A stretch of DNA of 64,000 bases from Gammaproteobacteria bacterium (GCA_024235095.1 JACKNC010000002.1:777269-841268), one strand, 5' to 3'; counted from the stretch's first letter, positions 54,398-63,755 are shown. Translations and numbers: made by a program. Notes: a model not told the origin generated them from the sequence alone.

Positions 54398-55119
54398 GTG
54401 CGCCGCGTTATTGGGCGATGACGCCAGCCGCTGGCGCGGGTAAACGGATGGGAGCAACGATTCCCAAGCAGTATTTGCCACTGGTGGGCCGTCCGGTCAT
54501 CGCTCATGCTCTGGACGCTTTGCTGAGTTATCCGCCCGTTGTTGGCCTGGTCGTCGCGATTAGTCCAGGAGATGAATGGTGGCCCGAAGTGGCTGCCCAC
54601 ATAGCGATGGATAAGCCGCTGCACGTGGTCGCCGGCGGCGCTGAACGTTGCCATTCGGTGCTGAATGGGTTGGAGGCGCTTCAGGAATGCGCGCATCCTG
54701 ACGACTGGGTGCTGGTTCACGATGCCGCCCGTCCCTGTTTGACCACCAGCGATCTTGACCGGTTGCTGGTTGAACTGGCGGATGATCCCGTTGGCGGATT
54801 GCTGGCGGTTCCGGCGTGGGACACATTAAAGGAAGTCGACAATGCTGGGCGGGTCACAGCGACCGTGGATCGTTCCCGGCTTTGGCATGCGCTGACGCCG
54901 CAAATGTTTCGGCTGGGAATGTTGCGCGATGCCTTGCGGGCGACGCTGGAAGCCGGGTGGTTAGTGACTGACGAAGCAGCGGCGATGGAAGCGGCGGGCT
55001 TTGCACCGCGTCTGGTTGAGGGGCGAGCGGATAATGTGAAAATTACTCGGCCAGAAGATCTGGCGCTGGCCGAATTTTACTTGACGCGCCGTTTCACTGC
55101 CTCACCCCAGGAAGGTTAA
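54394..55119 (+). CDS. ispD: 2-C-methyl-D-erythritol 4-phosphate cytidylyltransferase
   Basis: Third step of the MEP isoprenoid pathway: CTP plus MEP to CDP-ME. 241 residues. Nucleotide-binding MTPAAGAGKRMGATIPKQYL, PRVVVAISPGD-like region VVGLVVAISPGDEWW, LVHDAARPCLTTSDLDRLL and VTDEAAAMEAAGFAPRLVEG are present. Fused to ispF in some bacteria; separate here, 4 bp before ispF. ATGA overlap with ftsB. Confidence 0.95.
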   Translation: MSAPRYWAMTPAAGAGKRMGATIPKQYLPLVGRPVIAHALDALLSYPPVVGLVVAISPGDEWWPEVAAHIAMDKPLHVVAGGAERCHSVLNGLEALQECAHPDDWVLVHDAARPCLTTSDLDRLLVELADDPVGGLLAVPAWDTLKEVDNAGRVTATVDRSRLWHALTPQMFRLGMLRDALRATLEAGWLVTDEAAAMEAAGFAPRLVEGRADNVKITRPEDLALAEFYLTRRFTASPQEG

Positions 55120-55123
55120 CGAC

Positions 55124-55591
55124 ATGCGCATCGGACACGGTTTTGACGTTCACGCTTTTGGCCCGGGCGAATTTATTACCTTGGGCGGCGTTCGCATCCC
55201 GCATACGCACGGCTTGATTGCCCATTCCGATGGCGATGTATTGTTGCACGCGCTTTGCGACGCCTTGCTCGGGGCCGCAGGATTAGGCGATATTGGCCGG
55301 CATTTTCCCGACCATGATCCAGAATTCCGCAATATCGATAGTCGCTTGTTGTTGCGGCGAGTGGCAGGGTTACTTGAGGAACGGCGGCTTATGGTGAGCA
55401 ATGTCGACGCTACGATCATCGCCCAAGCGCCGCGCATGGCCCCTTACATTCCCGCGATGCGTGGGCCGCTTGCCGCTGATCTGGGTATTACTGCGGATCG
55501 GGTTAATGTGAAGGCCACCACGACCGAAAAATTGGGATATATTGGACGCAGTGAGGGCATTGCCGTTCATGCGGTGGCGTTGTTGGTATGA
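55124..55591 (+). CDS. ispF: 2-C-methyl-D-erythritol 2,4-cyclodiphosphate synthase
   Basis: MEP pathway enzyme making MEcPP from CDP-ME 2-phosphate. 155 residues, a trimer-forming ferredoxin-like fold. GHGFDVHAFGPGE and HSDGDVLLHALCDALLGAAG hold the zinc ligands; GDIGRHFPDHDPEFRNIDS and VNVKATTTEKLGYIGRSEGI complete the active site. truD usually follows directly; here a MITE-like repeat and a Uma2 gene intervene. Confidence 0.96.
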   Translation: MRIGHGFDVHAFGPGEFITLGGVRIPHTHGLIAHSDGDVLLHALCDALLGAAGLGDIGRHFPDHDPEFRNIDSRLLLRRVAGLLEERRLMVSNVDATIIAQAPRMAPYIPAMRGPLAADLGITADRVNVKATTTEKLGYIGRSEGIAVHAVALLV

Positions 55592-55605
55592 AAGTTTTGA
55601 GCTTT

Positions 55606-55729
55606 AATGCGAATTAAGAGCTTCATCCTCAACTCGTTGAAAACCCGATTTCTGGATTTTCGTCAGCAATTCGATGAGTAACGTAACATATTTATATTTA
55701 AGGATATTAGTTAGCTCTTAATTCGCATT
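55606..55729. repeat. MITE-like element with 17-bp perfect ends
   Basis: AATGCGAATTAAGAGCT (55606-55622) and AGCTCTTAATTCGCATT (55713-55729) are exact inverted repeats enclosing about 90 bp with no gene. The Uma2 gene's stop codon begins one base after the right end. Confidence 0.6.
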
Positions 55730-56302
55730 TTAAGTCTTAAGGGGTTCGCTGAGGTCTTCATAAAGGGTCTCCAGCGGACATTCAAGCTCGATGCTGTCCA
55801 GACGAAGCTGTCCGCCCGGGCCAATGTTGTCCACCCACCATTGTCCATCCTGCCGACGGTAAACCTGAACCCGCATGCGCTCTTGGTCAACCAACACATA
55901 TTCTCGCAGGCTTTCCAATTGTTGATAGAAAGCAAACTTATCTCCCAGGTCAAACGCGGCGGTTGATTCCGAAAGCACCTCCACGATCAGAATCGGCGAA
56001 CGTTTGACGTAGCGGTCGGCATGATCACTTTCAGCGCAGGTCACTTGCAGGTCGGGATAAAAGCCGCAGTCCGCTTTTTCCACGCGGACCTTGACATCCG
56101 CCATATAGACCCGGCACGGCGTGCCGCGCAGGTGTTGGCGGAGCAGGGTGGCCAAATTGAGCGAGATGTCGTTATGCCGATCGCTTGTTCTAGCCATAGC
56201 GAATACTTCGCCGCGAATATATTCATGGCGTTCGATCTGGCGTTTCTCCCATTCCAGGTAATCGTCATAGGTGAAAGCAACATGAGGGGCGGGACAGGAC
56301 AT
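55730..56302 (-). CDS. Uma2-family (DUF820) putative restriction-endonuclease-like protein
   Basis: 190 residues of the PD-(D/E)XK-like Uma2 family, frequent in cyanobacteria and in mobile-rich genomes; nuclease activity is assumed, not shown. Family segments are TYDDYLEWEKRQIERHEYIRGEVFAMA, CGFYPDLQVTC (putative active-site Asp), ILIVEVLSESTAAFDLGDKFAFY with the Glu-X-Leu-Ser core, and LREYVLVDQERMRVQVY. It has no fixed operon partner; it is divergent from truD, 54 bp away. Confidence 0.85.
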   Translation of the reverse strand: MSCPAPHVAFTYDDYLEWEKRQIERHEYIRGEVFAMARTSDRHNDISLNLATLLRQHLRGTPCRVYMADVKVRVEKADCGFYPDLQVTCAESDHADRYVKRSPILIVEVLSESTAAFDLGDKFAFYQQLESLREYVLVDQERMRVQVYRRQDGQWWVDNIGPGGQLRLDSIELECPLETLYEDLSEPLKT

Positions 56303-56356
56303 GGCTCTCTCCAGAAAAATGCTAATAACTCTTGAAGTCTAACACGGAGTTCCTGA

Positions 56357-57391
56357 ATGACATCAGTCATGTTGATCGATTCCCTGCCTTTTGCCCACGG
56401 TCAACCTGCTGCGAAAGGGCGTATGCGGACCCTTCTCGAGGATTTTCAGGTTCGCGAAGAACTGGATTTTCCGCTCGATGGCGCTGGCGAACATGTCTGG
56501 TTGTGGGTGCGCAAGCACGGCGCGAATACCGATTGGGTCGCCAAACAATTGGCGGCGCGCGCGAAAGTTCCGCCGGGCGCGGTGAGTTATGCCGGTCTCA
56601 AGGATCGCCACGCGGTCACTGAACAATGGTTCTCGGTGCATCTGCCTGGTAAGGCTGATCTCGACTGGAATGCCGATCCACAGCCGGATTTCACCGTGTT
56701 GCAAGCGGTTCGTCATTCCCGCAAACTGCGGCGCGGGACATTAAGCGGCAACGCTTTTCGCATCGTAATTCGCGACTTGGATGGCGATCCGGTTGAATTA
56801 GCGGATCGGTGGCAACGCATCATCGCCGTTGGCGTTCCTAACTATTTTGGCGAGCAGCGGTTTGGACGGGAGGCAGGCAATCTGGAGCGCGCCGAGGCGA
56901 TGTTCAGCGGCCAGGCCAAGGTGCGTGATCGCCATCAACGAAGTTTGTATCTGTCTGCTGCGCGTTCGGCGCTTTTTAATGCTGTTCTGGCCCAGCGGGT
57001 TATTTCGGAAACCTGGAATCAGGCATTGCCGGGCGAGGTGTTGATGCTGGCGGGCAGTCATAGCATCTTTGTCGCCCATGATGTGGATGAAACCCTGCGT
57101 CAACGGATTGCTGAGTTCGATCTGCATCCGACCGGACCCTTGTGGGGCGCAGGTGACTTGTCCAGCAGCGGTGTAATTCGGGAATTGGAAGAGGGCATTG
57201 CGGCAATGCGGCATCTTTTTCGCGATGGGCTGGCGGCGGCTGGACTGAAACAGGAGCGGCGGGCGTTGCGGCTGATCCCGCAAGATGCGCTGTTGGAGTT
57301 TCCCGAGCCGGGCATCGCGGCTTTCGCGTTCCGCCTACCGGCTGGCGCCTACGCGACTACGGTGATGCGTGAGTTGATCGAAGTCGTGTGA
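56357..57391 (+). CDS. truD: tRNA pseudouridine(13) synthase TruD
   Basis: Isomerises U13 of tRNA-Glu. 344 residues. The catalytic Asp lies in YAGLKDRHAVTEQWFSVHLPG near residue 84; FRIVIRDLDGD and VPNYFGEQRFGREAGNLERA are the family blocks, as is the insert domain (about 155-300). The C-terminus LPAGAYATTVMRELIEV is typical. GGAG precedes the ATG. In most gammaproteobacteria it directly follows ispF; the insertion of a MITE and a Uma2 gene has split the pair. Confidence 0.94.
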   Translation: MTSVMLIDSLPFAHGQPAAKGRMRTLLEDFQVREELDFPLDGAGEHVWLWVRKHGANTDWVAKQLAARAKVPPGAVSYAGLKDRHAVTEQWFSVHLPGKADLDWNADPQPDFTVLQAVRHSRKLRRGTLSGNAFRIVIRDLDGDPVELADRWQRIIAVGVPNYFGEQRFGREAGNLERAEAMFSGQAKVRDRHQRSLYLSAARSALFNAVLAQRVISETWNQALPGEVLMLAGSHSIFVAHDVDETLRQRIAEFDLHPTGPLWGAGDLSSSGVIRELEEGIAAMRHLFRDGLAAAGLKQERRALRLIPQDALLEFPEPGIAAFAFRLPAGAYATTVMRELIEVV

Positions 57392-57434
57392 TTGTGATAT
57401 TTGCTTCAAATAACCCATAAAAAGCGCTGACTTC

Positions 57435-59372
57435 GTGACGCTCAACTGTTTAAATCTTCCTACCGCTTTTCGCCGCGTACTGCTGATGTGCAGCGATACC
57501 GTGGCGGTGCTGATCGCGGTCTGGGCTTCGTTCGCCATTCGCCTCGGGGAGTGGTGGCCGGGACTGTTGCAGGACGTGATTTGGCTGTTTCCATTAGCGG
57601 TCATCATTCTCATTCCAACCTTTGCAGCGATCGGTTTGTATCGCCCGATCCTGCGTTACGCCGATGAGAGTCTGCTGCACACCATTGTCTTCGGCGCAAG
57701 CGCTGGTCTCCTGTTAATGATAGCTGTGTGGGTCTTCATGCGCCAGGGCATCGTACCGCGCTCGTCATGGCTGATTGCCTGGCTGGTGCTGATTGCGCTA
57801 ATCGGCGGCGGTCGATTACTGTTGCGCCGCTATCTCCGTCGACGATTCCGGTTAAGCGCGCCGCGAACGCCAGTCATCATCTATGGAGCCGGCGAAGCTG
57901 GCGCGCAACTGGCGCAAGCCCTGCGCTATAGCAGCGAGTTCGAACCGGTTGTATTCGTGGACGATAACCCCCAGTTGTGGGGTGGCGTCGTACTGGGTCT
58001 TAAGGTGCGAGCGCCGTTCAAGTTGCCGCGCCTGATCGTACGTCATCAGGCCGGACTGATTTTGTTGGCGCTGCCTTCGGTCTCGCACCGGCGACGGCAA
58101 CAGGTGCTGGATTCATTGGCCAATTTTCCGGTCAAGGTTTTGGCGTTGCCCACGCTGGCGGAATTGACCAGCGGCGCGCGCCGCATCGACGAACTCCGCG
58201 AAATTGAAGTCGAAGATATCCTAGGCCGCGATTCGGTCCAACCGAACCCTGAGCTTTTGCAGGCGCGAGTTACGGGTAAAACGGTGATGGTGACTGGCGC
58301 GGGCGGATCTATTGGCGCGGAATTGTGTCGGCAGATTCTGCTACTGCGCCCGCGTCAACTGGTGCTATTTGAACGCTCGGAATATGCGTTGTACGTGATC
58401 GAGCAGGAATTGCGGGGGATGCTGGTTAATATGGCCCTCACGTCTGATTCCTCTTCCTCTGGAAAAAAGGAGGGTGTTAAGCTAGTTCCATTACTGGGTT
58501 CGGTGGTTCACCGCCGCCGCTTGGAAGTGGCGATGGAGCGCTTTGGCGTGGAAACGGTTTACCACGCCGCTGCCTATAAGCATGTGCCGATCGTTGAGCG
58601 CAACCCAATCGAGGGGGTACGTAACAATGTGTTTGGCGCCTGGCATGCTGCTGAAGCCGCGATTGCGGCCAAGGTTGAAACCTTCGTGCTGGTGTCCAGC
58701 GACAAGGCGGTGCGGCCTACGAATGTCATGGGCGCCACCAAACGCCTGGCCGAAATGATCCTGCAGGGCTTAGCCGGAGAGAACCACGTCACCCGGTTAT
58801 GCATGGTGCGCTTCGGTAATGTCCTCGACTCTTCCGGTTCGGTAGCGCCGTTGTTTCGGGAGCAGATTCGCCGAGGCGGGCCGGTGACGGTGACCCATCC
58901 CGAGGTGGATCGCTACTTCATGACCATCCCCGAAGCGGCGCAACTGGTCATCCAGGCCAGCGCCCTAGCGCAGGGCGGCGATCTATTTCTATTGGACATG
59001 GGCGAACCGGTGCGCATTCTGGAACTGGCTCGAAGGATGATCCAGTTATCCGGTCTCACGGTGCGTGATGAAGCGCATCCAGAGGGGGATATCGAGATTC
59101 AATTTACCGGTCTGCGTAGCGGTGAAAAGTTGCGCGAAGAACTGTTAATTGGCGCGGATGATGCGCCTGCCGAACATCCCATGATTCGCCGCGCCCGTGA
59201 AGGCCACCCACCGTGGCCGGTGATTCAGGAGGGATTGAACCGGCTGGATGCCGCCGCCCATGATTTTGACTATCCGGCGGTGCGGGCGTTGCTGCGTGAA
59301 CTGGTGACGGAATACCAACCCGGGAACGATATCGAAGACTGGGTATGGCGGCAGGGAGCCGTAGAGAAATAG
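57435..59372 (+). CDS. Nucleotide-sugar 4,6-dehydratase/epimerase, CapD/PglF/WbpM type
   Basis: Inner-membrane enzyme of 645 residues for O-antigen, capsule or glycoprotein sugars. Four N-terminal TM helices (about 15-120) are followed by a domain with IYGAGEAGAQLAQALR and a C-terminal SDR domain (from about 280): VTGAGGSIGAELCRQI binds NAD(P), and YHAAAYKHVPIVERNP and VSSDKAVRPTNVMGATKR hold the catalytic residues. A low-complexity serine/lysine insert follows residue 335. A GTG start is likely. Its place near glycosyltransferases fits surface-polysaccharide synthesis. Confidence 0.92.
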   Translation: MTLNCLNLPTAFRRVLLMCSDTVAVLIAVWASFAIRLGEWWPGLLQDVIWLFPLAVIILIPTFAAIGLYRPILRYADESLLHTIVFGASAGLLLMIAVWVFMRQGIVPRSSWLIAWLVLIALIGGGRLLLRRYLRRRFRLSAPRTPVIIYGAGEAGAQLAQALRYSSEFEPVVFVDDNPQLWGGVVLGLKVRAPFKLPRLIVRHQAGLILLALPSVSHRRRQQVLDSLANFPVKVLALPTLAELTSGARRIDELREIEVEDILGRDSVQPNPELLQARVTGKTVMVTGAGGSIGAELCRQILLLRPRQLVLFERSEYALYVIEQELRGMLVNMALTSDSSSSGKKEGVKLVPLLGSVVHRRRLEVAMERFGVETVYHAAAYKHVPIVERNPIEGVRNNVFGAWHAAEAAIAAKVETFVLVSSDKAVRPTNVMGATKRLAEMILQGLAGENHVTRLCMVRFGNVLDSSGSVAPLFREQIRRGGPVTVTHPEVDRYFMTIPEAAQLVIQASALAQGGDLFLLDMGEPVRILELARRMIQLSGLTVRDEAHPEGDIEIQFTGLRSGEKLREELLIGADDAPAEHPMIRRAREGHPPWPVIQEGLNRLDAAAHDFDYPAVRALLRELVTEYQPGNDIEDWVWRQGAVEK

Positions 59373-59396
59373 GAAATAACCAAAAGAAGCGGGGGA

Positions 59397-59491
59397 TATA
59401 GTCAAACAGTTTTTGGATAGTTCGCCATGTGCTCAGGCCACTACAGTATTCCTTGCTGGAAGGGCAATCAACATAAAACTGTTTGACTATA
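59397..59491. repeat. IS630-type MITE with TA target duplication
   Basis: TATAGTCAAACAGTTTT (59397-59413) and its reverse complement (59475-59491) are perfect and bounded by TA dinucleotides. The 95-bp size without a gene fits a non-autonomous IS630/Tc1-type element in the gap after the dehydratase gene. Confidence 0.62.
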
Positions 59492-59501
59492 AAAAGGATG
59501 C

Positions 59502-59519
59502 TACAGGAAAATTTACAGG
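59502..59519. repeat. Solo terminal repeat of the ISKra4-like element
   Basis: TACAGGAAAATTTACAGG matches the terminal repeat of the element at 13340-13360 in 17 of 18 positions. No second end is nearby, so it is a relic or a target-site-like sequence. Confidence 0.5.
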
Positions 59520-59580
59520 GTTCTAAAAATGAGCGAAAGTATGAATATTTGGCAATAAGTCTATTAATCATGGATTGTTC

Positions 59581-60390
59581 ATGAATGCGCTGATTGGCGG
59601 CCTGGCTGCCCTTCTTTACATTTTTGCTGGCGGCTGGTTGGCCCTGCGCCTGGCGCGCGCCAGCGAGGGCCGATCAGTCGCCAAGGGCGGCTCATTAGCA
59701 CTGGGTTGGGGTGCGGCGCTATTGCATGCGATGATTCTGGCCCAGACCGTGTTTCAGCCTGCCGGATTGAATCTGGGTTTTTTCAATGCGCTGTCCTTCA
59801 CTGGCTGGCTGATCGGCGTCCTGTTGCTGGCGGCGGCGATGGTGCGGCCGGTTGAGAATCTCGGCATTCTATTATTGCCTTTCAGCGCCGCGACTCTGGC
59901 GCTGAGCTTACTCTTCCCCACTGAACGCATCGTTGCCGACGCCGGACAATGGCCGTTGGAACTGCATATTCTGATCGCAATTCTTGCCTATTCTCTGCTG
60001 ACGCTGGCGGCCGTGCAGGCTGCGCTGCTAGCAGTGCAGGATCGCCGGTTGCGCCGACGTCAACCCGGCGGTTTCCTGCGTGGCATTCCTCCCTTGACGA
60101 CTATGGAAACCCTGCTGTTCCAAATGATCGGCGCTGGCTTCATCCTGCTTACTATTACCCTGGCCAGTGGTCTATTCTTTCTACATGATCTGCTTGCCCA
60201 ACATTTAGCGCACAAAGCGGTGCTGTCCTTCATCGCCTGGGGCGTGTTCGCCATTCTGCTGTGGGGCCGCTGGCGGTTTGGCTGGCGAGGACGCACTGCG
60301 ATTCACTGGACCTTGAGCGGTTTTGCATTCCTGATGTTAGCCTATTTCGGCAGCAAACTGGTGCTAGAGTTGGTATTGCAACGTTATTAA
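59581..60390 (+). CDS. Cytochrome c assembly-like inner-membrane protein (YpjD family)
   Basis: 269 residues with about eight TM helices (for example IGGLAALLYIFAGGWLALRL, LIGVLLLAAAMVRPV, LLFQMIGAGFILLTITLA). The family is related to CcsA/HemX and has the conserved histidines LELHILIAILAYS and HKAVLSFIAWGVFAILL. It is located immediately before a corC-type gene, as ypjD precedes yfjD in E. coli, which supports the call. Function of YpjD proteins is not well established. Confidence 0.82.
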   Translation: MNALIGGLAALLYIFAGGWLALRLARASEGRSVAKGGSLALGWGAALLHAMILAQTVFQPAGLNLGFFNALSFTGWLIGVLLLAAAMVRPVENLGILLLPFSAATLALSLLFPTERIVADAGQWPLELHILIAILAYSLLTLAAVQAALLAVQDRRLRRRQPGGFLRGIPPLTTMETLLFQMIGAGFILLTITLASGLFFLHDLLAQHLAHKAVLSFIAWGVFAILLWGRWRFGWRGRTAIHWTLSGFAFLMLAYFGSKLVLELVLQRY

Positions 60391-60462
60391 GCGGGTTCTT
60401 GACAGTCCACGCCGGCTACCCTTAAAAACGAAACTGACCACCCCAACCGAGGCTTTTGCGAC

Positions 60463-61764
60463 TTGGACGATCTGCATATTGGCGTGTTAGGCATCGCTCT
60501 GGTGCTGCTTATTGGCTGTTCCGCTTTCTTCTCCAGCTCCGAAACCGGATTGATGATCCTCAATCGCTATCGCCTGCGTCACCTCGCCAAGGCTGGCGAC
60601 AAAGCCGCGCAACGCACCAGCAAGCTTCTGGAACGTCCGGACCGGCTCATCGGCATTATTTTGCTTGGCAATAATTTTATCAATGTCCTGGCCTCCTCAC
60701 TCGCCACGATCCTCGCTATCCACTTTCTTGGCGAAGCGGGCATCGCAGTTTCTACGGTGGTGCTGACCCTAGTGCTGCTGGTGTTTGGTGAGGTTGCACC
60801 CAAGACCCTGGCAGCCCTGCATCCCGAGAAGATTGCGTTCCCTGCTTCGGCGGTTCTAGCGCCGCTGCTGAAACTTTTTTACCCCCTGGTCTGGCTGACC
60901 AACACCGTCGCTAACAGTCTGCTACGGTTGTTCCGGGTCGCGATCCAGACTTCGGCCCAGCATAGCTTGAGCGCCGAGGAATTGCGCACGGTTGTGCTGG
61001 AAGCGGGAGTCATGATTCCCAAGCGGCATCAGACCATGCTGCTCAGCATCCTGGAGCTGGAGGAAATTACCGTTGAGGACATCATGATCCCGCGCAATGA
61101 AGTAGCGGGCCTGGACCTGGAGGACGACTGGGACGTGATCATTGCCCAGCTGACCCAAAGTCCCTATAGCCGACTGGTGGCGTATCGCGACACGATCGAT
61201 CAAGTGGTCGGTTTTGTGCATTTGCGCAAGGCGTTGAACCTGATGGCGCAAAAACCGGACTTTAACCGCGCCGATCTCGAAGGATTGCTCCGGGAACCCT
61301 ACTTTATCCCGGAAGGCGCTTCACTGACCCGGCAATTGGTTAATTTTCAGCAATTGCGTCGGCGCTTTGGGCTGGTAGTGGACGAATATGGCGATGTGAA
61401 GGGGCTAATTACCCTTGAAGACATTCTCGAAGAAATTGTTGGCGAGTTTACTACCGATCCGGCCGCAGTCAGCAACCGCAATCTGGCTCCACGCGCTGAT
61501 GGCGGTTATGTAGTGAGCGGCCGCACCTCGATACGCAATCTGAACCGTATGCTGGAATGGAAACTGCCTACCGACGGGCCACGCACCCTCAATGGTCTGA
61601 TCATGGAACACCTTGAAGCGATCCCGGAACCGGGTGCTCGATTAACTCTGGCCGGACATCCAACCGAAATTGTCGAAATCACCGGTAATCGGGTCAAGAC
61701 AGCGGTGATCTGGCCGAATCCGGAGCCGGAAACGGAGGGAGGAGGGAGTAGCAGTCAGGACTGA
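60463..61764 (+). CDS. HlyC/CorC family transporter (DUF21-CBS-CorC_HlyC)
   Basis: 433-residue inner-membrane protein. DUF21/CNNM TM domain (about 1-180; LLIGCSAFFSSSETGLMILN, IGIILLGNNFINVLASSLAT), a CBS pair (about 195-320; VEDIMIPRNEVAGLDLED; FGLVVDEYGDVKGLITLEDILEEIVGE) and a C-terminal CorC_HlyC domain ending GNRVKTAVIW. Members are linked to magnesium/cobalt efflux or membrane damage tolerance. TTG 60463 is the likely start. It overlaps the convergent glycosyltransferase gene by 10 bp. Confidence 0.9.
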   Translation: MDDLHIGVLGIALVLLIGCSAFFSSSETGLMILNRYRLRHLAKAGDKAAQRTSKLLERPDRLIGIILLGNNFINVLASSLATILAIHFLGEAGIAVSTVVLTLVLLVFGEVAPKTLAALHPEKIAFPASAVLAPLLKLFYPLVWLTNTVANSLLRLFRVAIQTSAQHSLSAEELRTVVLEAGVMIPKRHQTMLLSILELEEITVEDIMIPRNEVAGLDLEDDWDVIIAQLTQSPYSRLVAYRDTIDQVVGFVHLRKALNLMAQKPDFNRADLEGLLREPYFIPEGASLTRQLVNFQQLRRRFGLVVDEYGDVKGLITLEDILEEIVGEFTTDPAAVSNRNLAPRADGGYVVSGRTSIRNLNRMLEWKLPTDGPRTLNGLIMEHLEAIPEPGARLTLAGHPTEIVEITGNRVKTAVIWPNPEPETEGGGSSSQD

Positions 61765-62585
61765 TCGTCGGAATGATGCGGGTATTCCGGCAACGGCGGC
61801 GCATCATCCGGGAGCAGACGGGTTCCATGTCTGGCGAACTGATGATGTTCATACAATTTGGCATACTTGAGAAACACATAGAACGCGGCGATCACCGAGT
61901 TGATAAATCCGGCCCAGCCATTCAGAAAATTGCGCTTGAACAGGTAACTGCGGATAAAGAACAATGGCGGGTAGAAGACCATGATCAGGGGAATGCCCCA
62001 GCGCTGTTTCTTCAGCTTATCGACCACTAACCCGGTGGAATAGGCATTGATTTTATCGACCTTGGTGTGAATGTCGGTCTCGCCGTAGTGGTATAGGGGA
62101 GCCTTGAGCCGGGCAATGTCACCTTGCACTTTAGGCGCAGCGTGGATCGGCATATCATCAATACCACCCATGCGTTTATCGAATAGACGCAAGTAATAAT
62201 TCATTCGGGTCGCTGGGTTATACATCCGCCAGAACATCTGCTCCTGACGCGGAATTTCGTAGCCGTCCGCGTACGGTTTGTTCTGCAACAACTGGCGGAT
62301 TTCCATCTGAAGGTCCGGTGACAGCGCTTCGTCGGCATCCAGGAGCAATACCCAGTCATGAGTAGTAGCCGCCAGCGCCATCTGTTTTTGCGGACCGTAA
62401 CCCATGAACTCGTGCTGGATGATTCGTGCGCCATGACGCTGAGCGATCGCCAGCGTATCGTCGGTGCTGAAGGAATCCAGTACGATCACTTCATCGGCCC
62501 ATTGGATGCTCTGCAGACAAGCAGTCAGGGTGCGACCATTGTTATAAGTGGTAATGAATGCCGAAAGCCGGGTGCGGTCGGTCAT
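61755..62585 (-). CDS. Glycosyltransferase family 2, WaaE/KdtX-like
   Basis: 276-residue GT2 enzyme probably adding glucose to the lipopolysaccharide inner core. GT-A fold signatures are LSAFITTYNNGRTLTACLQS, DEVIVLDSFSTDDTL, WVLLLDADEALSPDL (the DXD-type motif) and GYEIPRQEQMFW, followed by a family-specific HAAPKVQG. A hydrophobic patch near 210-240 (IPLIMVFYPPLFFIRSYLF) suggests membrane association. Sugar and acceptor are inferred from similarity to WaaE. Confidence 0.85.
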   Translation of the reverse strand: MTDRTRLSAFITTYNNGRTLTACLQSIQWADEVIVLDSFSTDDTLAIAQRHGARIIQHEFMGYGPQKQMALAATTHDWVLLLDADEALSPDLQMEIRQLLQNKPYADGYEIPRQEQMFWRMYNPATRMNYYLRLFDKRMGGIDDMPIHAAPKVQGDIARLKAPLYHYGETDIHTKVDKINAYSTGLVVDKLKKQRWGIPLIMVFYPPLFFIRSYLFKRNFLNGWAGFINSVIAAFYVFLKYAKLYEHHQFARHGTRLLPDDAPPLPEYPHHSDDQS

Positions 62586-62687
62586 GAATCAGTAGGTCCT
62601 GAACGGAAATTTCATCTACAGTATGCCCCAAATCGCTCATTAGTGGCGCGCTTCATTTCAGCGCATCAGCGTTTTCATCGGGAGATC

Positions 62688-63755
62688 ATGATCACATCGG
62701 CGCATATCATCGGCGGCAGATTCCTCGGCGGCGCCGAATTGTTTTATGCGCGTCTGGTGAGCGCGCTGCATCGACATGGCCATGCCACGTTGGCGGTAAC
62801 GGTTCCCGGGAGTCTGATTACGACCGAGATCCCGCCCGAGATTCCCCGGATTCACATCCCGATGTGGGGCGTTTGGGATCTGTGGTCACGCTGGCAAATC
62901 CAAAAAGCCATGCGCGAACAGGAACCAGATATCGTGCAAACCTATATGGGCCGCGCCACCCGCCTGACCCATTTGCCGCCAGGCCAGCATCCTGTTCACA
63001 TTGCCCGGTTGGGCGGGTATTACGAACCGCATGGTTATCGGCATGCCCATGCCTGGATTGTGGTCAGTCCCGGCATTGGCGATCACCTGATTCGACACGG
63101 ATTTCCCAGAAAACGCATTTTTCATATCAGTAATTTCGTTGCGCCTTGCGCACCCAGTCCTCCCGACACTCTGCAACAATTGCGTCGAACGCTGGCGATT
63201 CCCGATGATGGCCTGATCGCGGTCGCGGTCGGACGCCTGCATCCCATCAAAGGCTTTGGCGACCTGCTGAACGCTTTTGCCGCCATTCCTGCTTGTATTC
63301 ATGACCAACCGGTTTACCTGATCATTGTCGGCGATGGATCGCTGGCTGCGCAACTCAAACGCCATGCTGAGCAACTGGGTATCGCCGATCGCGTGCGCTG
63401 GCCGGGTTGGCGGGATGATGCGGGCCGCTTCCAGGAACTAGCCGATTTATGCGTCTGCTCGTCGCTGCAAGAAGGGGTCGCCAATGTCATTCTCGAAGCC
63501 TGGGCGCGGCGGCGGCCCGTTGTCGCGACCCGTACGCTTGGCCCCGTGGAAATCGCCGTTCACCAGGAAGACGCCTGGTTGACGCCGGTGGGCGATCCGG
63601 TCGCGTTAGCTCACTCGATGGAACTGCTATTGCGTGATGAAGCGCTGCGCCGTGAATTGGCCGATAACGGCTATCGCACTCTGATCGCCCGGCATGGCGA
63701 GGAAGCCATCATTAACGCCTATCTGGATCTGTATCAACAACTGCTGGCGGCGTAG
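62688..63755 (+). CDS. Glycosyltransferase family 4
   Basis: 355-residue GT-B retaining glycosyltransferase, probably for lipopolysaccharide or another surface glycan. ATG 62688 has GGGAG upstream; the frame runs further up without support. N-terminal domain: ITSAHIIGGRFLGGAELFYARLVSAL; C-terminal domain: IAVAVGRLHPIKGFGDLLNAF, IVGDGSLAAQLKRHAEQLGI, VCSSLQEGVANVILEAWARRRPVVATR with the GT4 E-X7-E-type motif, and GPVEIAV. Divergent from the GT2 gene, and its end overlaps a membrane gene on the other strand. Confidence 0.88.
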   Translation: MITSAHIIGGRFLGGAELFYARLVSALHRHGHATLAVTVPGSLITTEIPPEIPRIHIPMWGVWDLWSRWQIQKAMREQEPDIVQTYMGRATRLTHLPPGQHPVHIARLGGYYEPHGYRHAHAWIVVSPGIGDHLIRHGFPRKRIFHISNFVAPCAPSPPDTLQQLRRTLAIPDDGLIAVAVGRLHPIKGFGDLLNAFAAIPACIHDQPVYLIIVGDGSLAAQLKRHAEQLGIADRVRWPGWRDDAGRFQELADLCVCSSLQEGVANVILEAWARRRPVVATRTLGPVEIAVHQEDAWLTPVGDPVALAHSMELLLRDEALRRELADNGYRTLIARHGEEAIINAYLDLYQQLLAA

